From Physcomitrium patens (taxonomy: Eukaryota; Streptophyta; Bryopsida; Funariales; Funariaceae): a stretch of DNA of 64,000 nucleotides. The stretch covers positions 15,058,380-15,122,379 of the forward strand of contig NC_037265.1 in NCBI RefSeq assembly GCF_000002425.4, read 5' to 3'. A program made the position numbers and the translations under genes. Below are positions 39,270 to 51,914 of this stretch, piece after piece (position 1 is the first letter of the stretch; each line of letters starts with the position of its first letter). A model generated the notes under the pieces. That model made no database searches. It was not told where the DNA came from and saw nothing but the letters and a program-made list of their open reading frames with translations.

Positions 39270-39520
39270 TAAAATTGTGAAATACATAAAATGGGAAACT
39301 CAATCAAACAAAGGGTGAAATAATTTTATGTGCAGTATACATGATTCTTTTTAGATAGTTTCTCTCAATTATTAAAATTTAATTAAATACTACCAATAAT
39401 CACTGTTGACCACATTTGTCTTTGGCAGTAAAGTTGTTCTGTTGTTGTGTTCGAAACCATATTAGAATTTTGGATCAAATTCACGTGTGCCTTGGATTCG
39501 AAGATTTAAGTTAACAAATA

Positions 39521-39570
<50 letters not shown>

Positions 39571-40848
39571 CATCATTATCCTCTAAAAGAAATTTATGCT
39601 TGCAAATTTTTATGAATGCCCCTGCAAAGTTTTTGATACAGTATTTTCTTTTACAAATTTGAGAAAGAAAAATAAGAGATGAGTTTCTAACTTTAATCGC
39701 CCTTTTTACTGTTATTTATTTATTTGTTTGTTTTATTGTTGAAATTAATTAATACATCAATACAAGTTAATAAAATCACGTTAATTTCTTTGAGTAACCA
39801 CCCACTTCAACATACAGGTTACGGTGCTATTGATTTTTCTTTAGTAAAATTTAAACAATAAAATTAAAAACACATATTCAATCCTCAAAAGTTTGAGCAC
39901 CAATGTGCTGGTCACTTTAACCATTTAATAAGCTAACACTCCAACATTTTAACATTAGCGTTCAATTCATAATTCCTTCTACAAAAACTTATATCATGTT
40001 CACACTTTTTTTTTTAAAAGTATTCAGATAATCCCATTCTCGTGCCAAAGCAATGAACAAAACCCAAAATTTGATGAAAAGAAATATATACATATATATA
40101 TGCATTACAAAAAATACATAAAAGTTTGAAAATGGCATCCCGGAATAAAAGATCCATCCACATCCGAATTAATTAGCTACTTACAAAAATCTCACTTTAA
40201 ACCGCAAAAATATCATATATTTTCTACTCTTAATCTAAAAAAAACACATATTAAATTATATAATTTTATACTCCACTTATGTTTAAAAATATGTTACGTG
40301 TTTGTAGCTGCCAGAATGGCAGAGAAAGTACAATCTAAGGTACAAACAAGAAGTACATTGTGTGACTATTTATTCCCTTTGAATAAACAAATACCCATAA
40401 ATTGGAGACAAGTTTATCCATACATACCTCTCTCACCCTATTCTTATACGCCTACAGGTAGTTGTTCATACTTTTTAAAGTATTTTTTTAATATTTTCTA
40501 TATATATACAAATATATTTTGAAGAAAAGGTTAAGTATTCAAGCTATGGCATGGCCCTTCGCAACCCCAAAATGAAGACATCCAATAAGTTAAAAAGGAG
40601 TTGGGATTTGCTATTGGAGCGATGTACGAGGGTCAACACCTCTCCCTCATAAATTACAAGTTGTGGGCTATAGTGCCAATCATGCTTTATTTGGACAATC
40701 TCAAAGTTTTAAATTCTAGTCCAAAATATCGTAAGCATAGGATATGATGTAGAATAAGACAAGAATAACAAAACAATAATATTAAAATTGTTCATCTTTA
40801 TTATATATGTATATTCAAAAATGTTGTCATAAACAAAAGAGTATCTAT

Positions 40849-40916
40849 ATGCCAAGAGATGCCAAGTCTTTGTGGACTATTTCCCAAGTCTCCAAAGACT
40901 TGGCATCTCTTGGCAT
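40849..40916. repeat. Perfect 24-bp inverted repeat with 20-nt loop
   Basis: The arm 40849-40872 is the exact reverse complement of 40893-40916, with loop 40873-40892. A further 4 bp (GTAT 40841-40844 with ATAC 40920-40923) could pair across an internal loop. Candidates are a small-RNA hairpin precursor, a foldback element remnant or a structured spacer. The sequence alone does not decide between them, nor which strand would be transcribed. Confidence 0.85.
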
Positions 40917-41092
40917 GACATACTAAATAAGACTATTTTTTTTTGTTTTCACTAAATATCTTCATACGTGTGTGTAAAGAGGAGGTTGCATGTTTGATTA
41001 TTTGTCACTTTCTAAACCATTTTTACTGTGGCTCTTTGACTTGTAAAATCTTTAGAAAACAACTGGTCTCCCTGTTATGGTCTTAGGGCATT

Positions 41093-41129
41093 TATTTATC
41101 AAATTCCTCATTAGAGAATTTGATAAATA
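41093..41129. repeat. 14-bp inverted repeat with 9-nt loop
   Basis: The arm TTTATCAAATTC and its flanks (41093-41106) are exactly complementary to 41116-41129. It lies about 180 bp from the larger hairpin. No function is known. Confidence 0.75.
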
Positions 41130-42000
41130 TTTTATCAATTAAAAAATATATTTTCTCATCTTCTTTTCATGTTGTAGGGTGTATGTATGGTAGGCTTCTT
41201 GTGTGTCAAGTTTGTTTGTGTAAAGTAAATTGTCTCATTTATATGGTCATTTCAGATAGTTTGAGATATTTTCAACAGTTGCATTGAATATGAAGTTGGT
41301 GGCTCATAGAAATGGGCCATGATCTTTCTTTAACAATTTACACATTTATATGTTTTATTTTTATTTTAAATGTTTGAAGATGACATGCATGTTCACGTGC
41401 TCTAAGAGGCACAATATTGAGCAGTTATTCCCCAACCCAAAAATACTTTTATTTGTGTACATGTACATTCTCATACTTTTTCAATATAAGTTTCCCCAAA
41501 GCCACACAATACTGAAGAACATCGTCAGTTTTAATAAGAGTATTCAAAGAAGAAGAAAATAAAATAGATGTCGGGAAACAACGATTCCGTAAGAAATTTT
41601 ATATTTTAAAACCGACGTTGATAATGGAAAACGTCCATGAGTGTTTGCAATATCCCGGAGTGTGTGTCACAATGGAATCTTTCCAAATAAATCATCTCTC
41701 ATCACCCGATTATCGACTTCAACAGTAATAATAATGTTATTTTAAGGGGAAAAACATGCCTAGAATATACCCAACAAGCTGTTCTTCTATGTAGTAAACA
41801 TGTCAAGCCATAGCCATCAAAAATGCACAAAACCACGAGAAATTAACTTCTCAACAATAATAAAAATAGTAGCACCACGATTCTCTAACTCTTCCATCAA
41901 ATCAGAAGTTGGGGATTAGAATCTTATTATCTTGTTGCAAAACGACATTCCCTTATCTTGCTTTGTCTTGTAGCCTTACGGTAATAGGCCCCAAGCATTT

Positions 42001-44085
42001 TCAAGGCTCGGGCAGGGGGGTTATTGGGCCATAGAGGAAATTTCATCTTGGGCAGACCATCTGCCCAGAGGAGAAACTTTTATTTTATTTTGCTTTGTCT
42101 TTTAAATTATTTGATTGGCGGGTTCTTCCTCCGAGTGCGGTGGTCAGCTCAAGCCGCCGCCGTGGACGTGAAAATCCGTCTCCATCGCGGAGTTTCGGTG
42201 CCCGCATGGTCGATGTGTGAGGTCACCATGGGCATCTGCATCGATTTAACGATGTGGGTTCCGGATGGTTGTGGGTTTTGTGAGATGACGGGGGCGTGGT
42301 AATTTGTCCCACAGGAACTGGTGTAACGGGGGGTTGGCGTCTCACAATCATTGTGCCCTTGAGAGCGTGAGATCTAAAGGTTTGTCGTGGACATCGATCG
42401 CCTTTGAATGATAGAGCCCCCGAATCGTAACGAAATACGTTCTGGGTATTGCTTGTCAAGAGCCTGTCGCTGTGACAGGGAATTTTTTGGGGTTTTCTTG
42501 GGGGTTTTAGTGGGTGGTTTTTGAGTATGTTATTTTTTTATTTTTGTGAAAAATAAACGGAGTGGCACTGTGGATTTAGCGTTGTTAATTTTATTGTGTA
42601 CCCAAAAGTGGAGAGCCCGGAGGAACCGGTCCGTGACAGAAACAGGGGAGCGAGAAGCGGTGGCGGAGCCTACGGGCTTCCACATCTCGCTGCCGCTTTT
42701 AAAAGGCGTTATCCTGCGTTGTTTCTCTTGCCACTGCCCCATTGCAAATTCTCCTTCTGCGGGTGGATTCCCTCCCGTTACTGAGCTTGCGAACTGAGAG
42801 AGTCTTGTTGGGGAGATCTTGATGAGAGCTCTCCAGTTAGGCTTCTCACGACCTCCCTGGGCAGGCGTCTCACGACCTCTGTGTGTGTGTGGAGCCTGGC
42901 TTCTGTTTGCTGTTCATTACACAGCCGTTGTCTTCCTTGGCATGCAGGGTTTTGACGAGGGAATCCGTTGGGCATGTTGCGGACGTTAAGGATGGGTCAC
43001 ATGGATCTTTGAATTCAGTCGAAGTCGTTGTCACGAAGGTCGTCCCCTAATTCAAGAGTCGCGCAGCTGGAAAACATCTGGAGATAGACATTTGTAAGTG
43101 CATCGCCTTTTTCTATTCTTGTTACCATGGAATCCAGCATTAGTATATGTAGTCGTCGGGCGCTTTAAATGCTGCAATCCCTACTGTTTACAGTGGCGCA
43201 TGTGCGATTTTATGCGGTGCATTCCTGGTGTGCATTTGTGGTAGAAAAACTCCTAAGAGTTTGTCATATGAGGCTTGCAGGGACTGACTGATGTTTCTAT
43301 TTGTTAGAGTGTAGTAGTTTATATCCTCGCATTATCAAAAGTACAACGCAAGGAACTGGGCTATTTTAGAAAGCCATTCAGTAATGTACAGTTTGCGTAA
43401 TCGACGGGTTTCTCAATGTACCACCCCGGATGTTGACTGTCATTCAATTCAAATAGGTAAATGTATGAGATTAAGCTCGGTTGTTAGCCTGAAGAGGACT
43501 CACATCTAAGTCCATGATTTGTCAACATCATCACGCTGATCTGTGACTCGCTGCTTGTTCTCCCCGCATATAGACTCGTTGATTTCCGTTATGTCCTATT
43601 TAAGATCATGACGAGGATTGGAAAGCTGTAGAACTTGTATTCGTATCTCGTACAACTCCTTCTGCACAATAGCAACTGTTGCTTTTCGCAGTGAAGTAAG
43701 AGTTGCTATGATGAGGAAATCTAGTCAGGTCCAGTTTGCAGGTATGCTTATTTATGAATCTTCGCCGTTGGCGAGTGCCACGGGTGCCCATTTGTGTGTG
43801 TAGTGACGTTAAGATGCTCTAGAGATAAAAGATACTTGTGGATTTTTTATTTTTTATTTTTTATTTTTTGTGGAGTATGCATGCCCAGCAGCGTAATTCT
43901 CAAAATAAGACACCTTCGAAGTGGGTACGATGGCTGTAGATTACGGGACGAGATGACAGATTCGAGATGGTTGTTGTTTAATTTGCATGTTAATCCGTGA
44001 AGTACTGTTTTCCAACTTCTGTGCAAGATCTGGCCATTGGAACATGCGTCTCTGATGCGTTCCATATTGTGTTTGTAGAATCGGG
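42001..44085 (+). promoter_or_regulatory. Promoter and leader of the NRAMP gene
   Basis: GC-rich DNA begins at about 42000, with a TGGGCC motif near 42026 and an 8-bp perfect stem with a 3-nt loop at 42049-42067. A strong donor (ATTT|GTAAGTG) at 43094 and an acceptor TTTGTAG ending at 44078, eight bases before the start codon, suggest one or more leader introns. Open frames in this stretch (for example 42024-42302) show no coding character. Confidence 0.45.
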
Positions 44086-45627
44086 ATGACGAATAATGGG
44101 AACATATCTACTGGCGAGGTGGTGGTCGTTACTCCCGCGAGGGAAACCTTCAACATAGAGGACGGGCAGCGAGAACCAGGCCATGTGGTGGTTCTGGGAC
44201 CAATCGACAATGACAGCGACAATGCGAAAGTCCCTCGCATCTCCGCTGCCGATGGCTCCACTCCCGAAAGAGAGGCGCTCCTCTCAGGATGGCGCCGGCA
44301 CAACGACGTCGCGTCGTTGCAAGAGGTGAACTCTTCTATTAATGTACCCGAGGGGGCATGGTACAAGAAGGCGTTTGCCTTCGCTGGCCTCGGAATCATG
44401 GTCAGCGTTGCATACATGGATCCTGGAAATTGGGCTACGGGTCTCAACGGAGGTGCTGCGTTTGGTTACACACTGCTCTCGGTCATTTTGCTGTCGAACT
44501 TCGCAGCTAATTTCTTCCAGTTCATGTCTCTGAAGCTCGGCATTGTGGCGGATCGTGACCTGGCCCAAGCATGTCGCGACGCTTACCCCAAGTATGTGGT
44601 CTATGTCCTGTGGGTGATGATGGAAATTGCCATCGCCGCGACTGATTTGGCGGAGGTGATTGGTTCAGCCGTCGCAATGAACCTCTTATTTGGCCTTCCT
44701 CTTTGGGCCGGCGTGTTGATTACAGCAGTGGACACAATGATCATCCTCGTGTTCGGAACTCGGAGTTTCCGAAGCTTGGAAGTTCTTGTCCTCCTCCTCT
44801 GCTTACTCATCGCGGGGGTGTTTGTCTACGAGCTCATCGCCGTGAAGCCAGAGTGGATCAGAGTAGCCAAGGGCCTGTATCCTAAATCCGAGATCATCAC
44901 AAATCCTGACATCCTCTACAACGCTATCGGTATCCTCGGCGCCACTTGCATGCCCCATAGCTTGTTTCTCCACTCGAGCATCATCCAGACGCGAGCCTAT
45001 CCTCGCACAAAGCAAGGCAGGAAAATGGCTCTGAAATACGGCACATGGGACTCGTGCTTTTCCTTGACATTTGCCTTCTTCGTGAATGCATCCATCTTGA
45101 TCCTTGCCGCTGCGGCTTTTCACTACGGTCCCTACGCCAACCGTGAGCTTGCCAACCTCAGTGACGCATACAAGCTCCTCGCACCCGCTTTGGGAAACAA
45201 CGCCGCAAAGATTCTTTTTGGGGTGGCGTTGCTTGCTTGTGGCCAAAACTCAACCATCATTGGCACATTGTCTGGCCAAGTCGTCATGGAGGGGTTCCTC
45301 AGAATTAGAATCAAGCCTTGGCTTCGACGCTTCGTCACCCGGTCGATCTCCATTATACCAGCTGCCATTGTCGCGGCTATCGGGGGCAACAACGGCGCGG
45401 GGCGTCTGCTTGTTCTCAGTCAGGTCATTCTGTCCTTCACTTTGATCTTTGCCGTCGTCCCCTTGGTGCATTTCACGAGCTCCCCTGCCAAGATGGGTAG
45501 CTTCGTCAACAGCTGGGTTGCGAGAATCTGTGCATGGACCATTGCAGCGATTATCGGCAGTCTCAATGCATACCTCGTTATCCAAAGTATTCGCCAAGGG
45601 TCTTTCGGGCAAGCCGGCCACGTTTGA
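44086..45627 (+). CDS. NRAMP: NRAMP family divalent metal transporter
   Basis: A single frame of 513 residues. NRAMP proteins import Mn, Fe and related divalent metals with protons. The N-terminal 90 residues are hydrophilic. Transmembrane helix 1 carries the metal-binding DPGN (112-115), helix 6 has MPH at 289-291, and the family signature GQNSTIIGTLSGQVVMEGF is at 386-404. About 11 hydrophobic segments can be counted. The helix 6 motif is MPHSLFLHS, where typical plant NRAMPs have MPHNLFLHS, and helix 4 reads ATDLAEVIGSA, as in bacterial and fungal members, instead of ADIQEVIGSA. The coding region has no intron, unlike most of its neighbours. The target membrane cannot be read from the sequence. 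The ATG follows a likely leader-intron acceptor closely. Confidence 0.95.
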   Translation: MTNNGNISTGEVVVVTPARETFNIEDGQREPGHVVVLGPIDNDSDNAKVPRISAADGSTPEREALLSGWRRHNDVASLQEVNSSINVPEGAWYKKAFAFAGLGIMVSVAYMDPGNWATGLNGGAAFGYTLLSVILLSNFAANFFQFMSLKLGIVADRDLAQACRDAYPKYVVYVLWVMMEIAIAATDLAEVIGSAVAMNLLFGLPLWAGVLITAVDTMIILVFGTRSFRSLEVLVLLLCLLIAGVFVYELIAVKPEWIRVAKGLYPKSEIITNPDILYNAIGILGATCMPHSLFLHSSIIQTRAYPRTKQGRKMALKYGTWDSCFSLTFAFFVNASILILAAAAFHYGPYANRELANLSDAYKLLAPALGNNAAKILFGVALLACGQNSTIIGTLSGQVVMEGFLRIRIKPWLRRFVTRSISIIPAAIVAAIGGNNGAGRLLVLSQVILSFTLIFAVVPLVHFTSSPAKMGSFVNSWVARICAWTIAAIIGSLNAYLVIQSIRQGSFGQAGHV

Positions 45628-47640
45628 GACATAAATTATGTACGTCGACGTGGTTTGAGCCTATGTAGGTGCTCGTCGAAACAGATGAAATGTATCTTCC
45701 CACGAGCTAATCCTAAGTTTCAGTTTGGGGCGTACGCACACTTCTGTTATTCAATGACACGGAATACTCTCCTTTTTCCCCCTTCTTCTTTTTCCTTTTT
45801 CGTTTCGTTTGACCCGGCCTCTGAAACGCCAGAGAAGAGGTTGCCCAAACAACTCCACACAGTGATCTAAAAGTTGTCGATCAACTGTTGCTGTACAAGC
45901 AAAGCCGGAGCCCAAGTTTCCAGTCCCCCAAGTTTCTCTTGTGAATGTACCCTCTTTCGTTACAGTCTGTTTGAAGTGACGAATTTCTGTTTGTACCTTC
46001 ATGCATTCAGACTGGGTTGACCTTTGCGGTACATGCGCGGATACCTGCTTTACGGATGCACGAGACAGGAGCTAGCCTTATCTTGTGTCGTCTAGCATCT
46101 GGCATAACATTTTGTGTCTCATTCCCTGGTCCGCCAGTGGTGTAGGTGACGTAGCTCTTAGACCGAAGACTTTGTCCTGTAACCTCAAGCTTGGCATCAA
46201 AATACCTCCCGAGCAATGTCGCTGGAAAGAGGTCTAAGATCTTTGGAGCTGTTGGGATGAATCCTCAGTCGGGGATTGCGTGCTTCCCCTGGAATTACAC
46301 TTGAGCTTCATTCGAGCTAGAAATAGCTTGTTTTATTCCTATAATATGTTCTCTAGGCTCAGCCACGAATGTGCAAGTGTTGTACATCGGCGATGATAAT
46401 ATCTTGTGCTGCCCGGAACTCTTTTATCTTTATTTTTTCTTGCTTTGCTTACAGTGTATCCCAGAAAACGTTGTGAGATTGTTGGGTCTGTTGCCGTGAC
46501 CTTTGCTCGGCCGTTGTTTTTCAATCACCACCACTTGGACATGCGGGTGTTTGTGCCTTTAGAAAAAAGTGAACAGATATGAAGATAGAACTTTTTCTTC
46601 GAATAACACACTGATTAGCAGAAAAATATTGTTCTCGTCAATATGAATAGAGAATGAGTATAATATGAAACGAAGACTATTGATTCTTGAAAGAGCATAT
46701 GTTCCCGCAAATCAATGGTGAATTATCATGTACCCTCTTCTCAGAAACAAATGGAAAGAAGATAAAAGTTTTTTATGTTTTAATTGTGGCACTAATGTGT
46801 GAAGATGCTTTGAATTGTACGGTAACTGTGACAGAACCCAGAATAATAAACACACAATGTAATCACGTTCTCATCCTGATATTGAATCTTTAAAATGTTA
46901 AAGAATCTTTCGAGAGTGTTTCAGAATGCATCGTTAAATAAAAACATGAATTAAAAATCAATTGAGCATTTTTATAAAATATGCAAAAGAATCAATATAA
47001 TCAGTTTTCAAAGATTTTTTACAAATTTTGATGCTAACAATTACTATGTACGGGTGGGCCATCGACAAATTAGAAAGTGTTTAACGCACGTTACACAAAA
47101 GTTACGATTTGCAAGATTCTATGGACACGAAAGAGTGCTTTTACAAAACATTGTTAGACATCAGATATTTTAAAAGATATCCCAGTCTACAAAAAAGTCT
47201 TCCAACCTTTATATTCTTTTGCATATCTTGTTCACTTCTGAACAAACACCAGCCATCCAACCATTCATCCATCCAAATGCTAGTGAATATACTTTATTTC
47301 TGAAACGTTATATCAATAAGATGCATTTATAAAGGAAATTATGTGCAGAGGGAGAGAGAGAGAGAATGTAGATTCTTTTTCAAAATTCTTCAAATAAATT
47401 GCTGATCATGAGTCTGATTTGGAACTCACAAAAAAAATCTATCCTCAACTATTATTCCTGCGGTCTGCTCATATTCACGGCTATGAATAATTTGCAACCT
47501 CCATAAACTTATGATTTTGGGAGAACAATGTGAGAAGAAAGTGTGAACCCTGCCAGTTTGAATGGGCGAGACACCGAGAATCCTATTGTGGAGCAGTACA
47601 CGGTTTCTGACCAACTATCTATATCCTAGAACCAGACATG
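45628..47640. other. NRAMP 3' region and intergenic spacer
   Basis: The first kilobase has mixed composition and is probably NRAMP 3' untranslated sequence. From 46560 the DNA becomes AT-rich. A short GA repeat lies at 47349-47364. No gene was seen. Confidence 0.55.
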
Positions 47641-48096
47641 AGAACAGGGTACCCGAGGCAGAAGATATCCGGATAGGGCGTCGACCCATGGAAACCGGGT
47701 GTCAGTGAGGTTATCAATCCCGGTAAGGGGAGGATTGAATCGAGACGAAAGGGGTTGGTGTTGAGATTGCAGCACCATCGCACATCGTAAAGGCTGAGAG
47801 CTTCTTATCTTCTTTCGTCGACAATCTGCGAGAAAGCGAGCAAAATATCAGCCCCCGATTCGATCCAAGGGTAACGCTGCGTTCGTGCTTGGTGACGAAT
47901 TGTGCGGTCCACTTTCGCTGTCCAGAATGCGCGCTTCGTTTCTCGCTTTTTGTCCATCTGCGGGCGCGAGGTTTAGTGCGAGATGAGTTGATATTCAAGA
48001 GTGCGAACTGTATTGTTTTCGATGAATTGAGGCCGGGGCGGCTCGTCGGGAGTTTGTTGTTGGAGTAGGTTGTGTTGTTGATTCATTCCTCCAGCT
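47641..48096 (+). promoter_or_regulatory. Promoter and leader of CDSP32
   Basis: Composition rises from about 47640 up to the start codon. No leader intron is needed to reach the ATG at 48097. No individual element was identified with confidence. Confidence 0.4.
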
Positions 48097-50191
48097 ATGG
48101 CGACCGCCGTGTCCAAGCTCCCCACTCTACATCTTCACTCCGCGTTGGGAACAATTCCGTCGGTGGAAAGTAGTAGTAGCAGTTCGGTCTCTACAGCGAG
48201 GTTTTATGCCAGGCGCAATCTGACCTCGCTCTCTAGCTTAATTCCAGCTGGTTTGAGCCGTGGCTCTGTCGGTTGTTGCAAGAGACGGAGCTGCGTAACT
48301 GTGTGTGCTGCTGCTACTCCAGCTGCTGAGAGTTCGAAGACATCGACGGATCGCGATGACCGTGTGGTGCAAATTAGTAGCGTGGAGCAGTTTGAAAAGG
48401 CTCTCAAGGACGCTAAGAACAGGCTTGTGGTGGTGGAGTATGCAGGTCTGAAAAGTGTCAATAGTAAGAAGATATACCCAGCTATGGTGGACCTAAGTAG
48501 GACGACCCAGACTGCCGTGTTTTTGCTCATCATGGGGGATGAGAATGATGACACCAAGGAACTCTGCAAGCGCGCTGGTATTGAAAAGGTATCTTCGACG
48601 TAACTCAGACTAGGAAATCGAGATTGAGGAGCTCTGCTTTTACAAGTTTATTCGAAAAGTTTCTTGTCCTAATAGTTTTACTACTTTTTCTTTTCTTTCT
48701 TTTTTTTGTTTGTTTCATCCAGAGACGTGTCTGTTTTTATGTCGTGTTGGGGTTGTTGAGGTGGGTTGATGAATTTGGATGGTCATTCTTGATTGAATGT
48801 TTTGCCGTCGACTGAGTACATGTTATGTAGTCATCAATTTCACGCAGCATGATACATCTGTCATGCCTTCGCCAATTAGGTCCTAAATACGAGAAGCTCT
48901 GCTTAGTGGCAGACTAGAGGTTCGGATGTTACGCACCGTTTGAAGCTCTTTCTCACTGGCAGTCATTGTTAGGGACTGCTGGTGGATAGTCAGCTCGGCA
49001 TTGAACGGGAATTTCGCACATAATCGAAATTGTGTGCTTGTATAGAGAAATCTTATGGCTCTTACTTCGAGAGCGTATGTAATAGTCGAATTAGAGACTT
49101 CGTCCTGGAAATGTGCAGTATCTAGGGAGGTAATAGGGATGGATATAATTGATATTATCAGCTTTCGGCCATCTCCGACTGTGGCCTCAGACATGCTTAT
49201 GCTTCTTAATTGGGAATATTTATTTGCAGATATTTGCGGGGTGGGGGGGGGGGTGCCGTGTAATAACTGGTTTATTTTTGTGCCGAGTCGTCTTGGTTCA
49301 GGGTGATTTATGTAGTGCGTTTCCGAGTTGGAGATTAGCAAGGTTCAGGAAGTGGGGAAAATTCTCGGAGAGAACTATGTGTGAGAGGTTTGTTGATGAG
49401 GAAGTTCGTTCCAGGAAGGCTTTCTAGTAGTACAATCCTCATCAGAGCACCTCTATGAGTACTCATTTTCACATGTTCTTGTATCTGAAATCTCGTTAAG
49501 TGTACACTGAAAAAGCTTTGTGTAAGTTTCGAACCAGTCCCAACACTTAGTGAAACGCACTTGGGTTTTCTAATTGTACATCTTTTGGATGGATTTGCAT
49601 AGGTACCTCATTTTACATTTTACAAGAACCAGGAAGTTATACACGAAGAGGAGGGTATTGACGCAGAGCAGCTGGAGAATGATGTTTTGTACTATGGGGA
49701 CCCAGATGCGCCAATCCACCAACTCCATGGTCGGGAAGATTTTGAATCACTACTTCGAAAACACAAAACCGACGATAAGTTGCTTGTCATTGACGTTGGC
49801 CTTAAGAACTGTGGCCCTTGCGTGAAGGTTCGTTTAAGTTCTGTTTTTCTTCCCACCCCTGTAGGCTAGTCCTGCTTTTGAAGTCTGTATGCTCGTTTGG
49901 AGACCTAAATTGGCGTTCTGACCTTTTTTTTGGAAATGGCGTTGTTTTGTTTCTCAGGTGTACCCCACGTTCATTAAACTATCGAAGCGTATGGCAGACT
50001 CCGCAGTTTTTGCAAGGTTGCATGGCGATGAAAGTGAAGACTGCCAGGAACTGCTGAAGTTGATGGGTGTCGTTGAGGTTCCGACCTTCCTCTTCGTTAA
50101 AGCCGGCAAGCTCTTGGGCCGCTATGTCGGTTCTGGGAGAGGATCCCTCATTGGTGAGATTCTGCGACACCAGGGTGTACGCGTGACCTAA
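48097..50191 (+). CDS. CDSP32: CDSP32, chloroplast drought-induced double thioredoxin
   Basis: Three exons: 48097-48588, 49603-49827, 49958-50191; 316 residues. CDSP32 is a stromal thioredoxin that reduces plastid peroxiredoxin and methionine sulfoxide reductase B and rises under drought and oxidative stress. A Ser/Arg-rich transit peptide covers about 1-70. The first thioredoxin fold (about 85-180) lacks a CxxC. The second (about 200-316) has the active site CGPC at 234-237 and the cis-proline segment [12 protein letters not shown], and it ends in [11 protein letters not shown] as in angiosperm CDSP32. Length and domain plan match the family (about 300 residues in Arabidopsis). The 1.0-kb first intron contains only non-coding frames and a G run (49242-49253). 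Confidence 0.96.
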
Positions 50192-51829
50192 GATGTGTTC
50201 ACTCGATGCATTCTCTTCCCCCTACAATTCAACACAGGAATTCGCATTGAAAGAATCAGCAAATTCGAATGGGATCTCTTCACCTAATGGAACTTACATT
50301 TGCTCAACAGACACTGCCATCTAAGTGTAGGGTTACTTATATATCGAAATCGTTGAACTTATCCAAAGAGATGCTGACACGAACTGGGAAGGTTGCTACA
50401 TTAATCTATCATGGGGGGATATCGTAACGTGTGTTTTATTATTAAATGTTACCATCAAGGTGAAACGGGGACCTTCGTTGTCGATGAGAAATATGCCAGA
50501 CAATGTACCACTCAATTTTCCAATGACAGGCACCAGTTTTGCATATTAGAACGATGGTAAAGATTACACCTGAGCGTGATTGTGTTTTCTCAGCTGCAAT
50601 GGATTGTGAAGACCTCTACCAAACTCTTAAATCTTTTGTTGCCCTATTTCCAGCAACAAAGTCCGAGCAAAGTTGGGGTAGAATCTGTCAATGTGTAGGG
50701 TGTTTCTTCCTCCGAGGCACTTGTATGATATTGCAACTGCAACTGTTCTGTAGCTCTGATGGTGTGCTGTAATACTCTACCACCTGCCAACGTGTCTTGC
50801 ATGGTTTTCGATGAATTGTAAGTTAAAATCCCCACTTGTCATAATATATAAACGAATTGGCCTAGAGATGGATAAGGCTTGTGGCAACTGAGATTCTTAT
50901 CGATAAACAAAACACGTGGTTTGGACTTGTTGATACGTAGTAAATATTGAGGATTTCTACAAATGTGTGACATGTTTCATACGAAATTGATAATTGAGTC
51001 GTCAGTTTTGTATTCTTCTAATTAGTGTTTCTGAAAAACTTGTGAGTGCACACATGCCTACTTATTAGGAAAAACAAAGAATTAAATGCAAATGTGTGTA
51101 GGGATAGATCATAAATATTTTGCACTTCGATGCCACTGTTTGTGGTTGAATAAGTTGTGGAGTCATTACGTTTGAAAGGTACAGAACTAACTGAAAATGA
51201 CCTTGATTGACACCATTTTTTTTAATTTTGTTTTTTTGTATTTGGTTATCTAGCTCTAGTAGTTTTTGTATAATTTTAACAAATAAAATCAAAATTAAAC
51301 GATTAAATCTTCTAGTACCAACATGTAATTATATATACTCTTAAATACTTTAAGTTTCAAGGATTCAAAAACAATTGTTGTTAAACGTCCTAGTTATTTT
51401 GTTTGCAAATATACATTTGTAACAAAGCTGTATGTCAGTTTTATTTCACTTTTTGAATTCAATTTAAATAATTCCTAGAATGCAATGCATGTACTATATT
51501 AAAGAAATATTCTTAAAACTTGATTGGATAATTTGTACAAATTGATTTTAGAATGAATTTTGTAATGAAGAGACTTAAATAAGTTATTTAATTGATTATT
51601 TTTGTTGAAACTTATTTAGTTTTAGGTGTGAAAGCTTCAAATAACTATATTGTACTTTTAATATTATAGTGAAAGGAAGATATTCTTCTTTGTTAAGAAG
51701 TTGATTTGGTCTAGGATTTAAGCACTTTTGTAGTCCATATTTTTCTAATCTAAAATATACTAAAGTTGATATTTTAATTCACTAATATGTATACTAAATT
51801 GTAATATTTTATTTAGTCAAGCAATAAAC

Positions 51830-51872
<43 letters not shown>

Positions 51873-51890
51873 CTTCATAAAAGCAAAATA
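50192..51890. other. CDSP32 3' region and AT-rich spacer
   Basis: The 3' untranslated region of CDSP32 is followed by AT-rich DNA, with an (AT)n run at 51836-51870. No gene was seen. Confidence 0.6.
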
Positions 51891-51914
51891 ATTTTTAGAC
51901 CAATATAAAAAAAA

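Larger units (their letters stand above)
35104..42000. other. PETs 3' region and AT-rich intergenic stretch
   Basis: After about 500 bp of PETs 3' sequence the DNA is AT-rich for more than 6 kb. Simple repeats include T-rich runs at 35308-35343, (AT)n at 37592-37622, 37720-37742, 38069-38090 and 39530-39567, and 33 A at 39235-39267. Two hairpins (40849-40916 and 41093-41129) are listed separately. No gene or recognisable transposon frame was found. Confidence 0.6.

Noticed and set aside
40849..40916. Reading the hairpin as a transcription terminator
   Set aside because: It is not close to any gene end and plants do not use factor-independent hairpin terminators for nuclear mRNA genes.
49055..49427. 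Frames inside CDSP32 intron 1
   Set aside because: They lie between a clear donor (48589) and acceptor (49602) whose removal restores a family-perfect protein.
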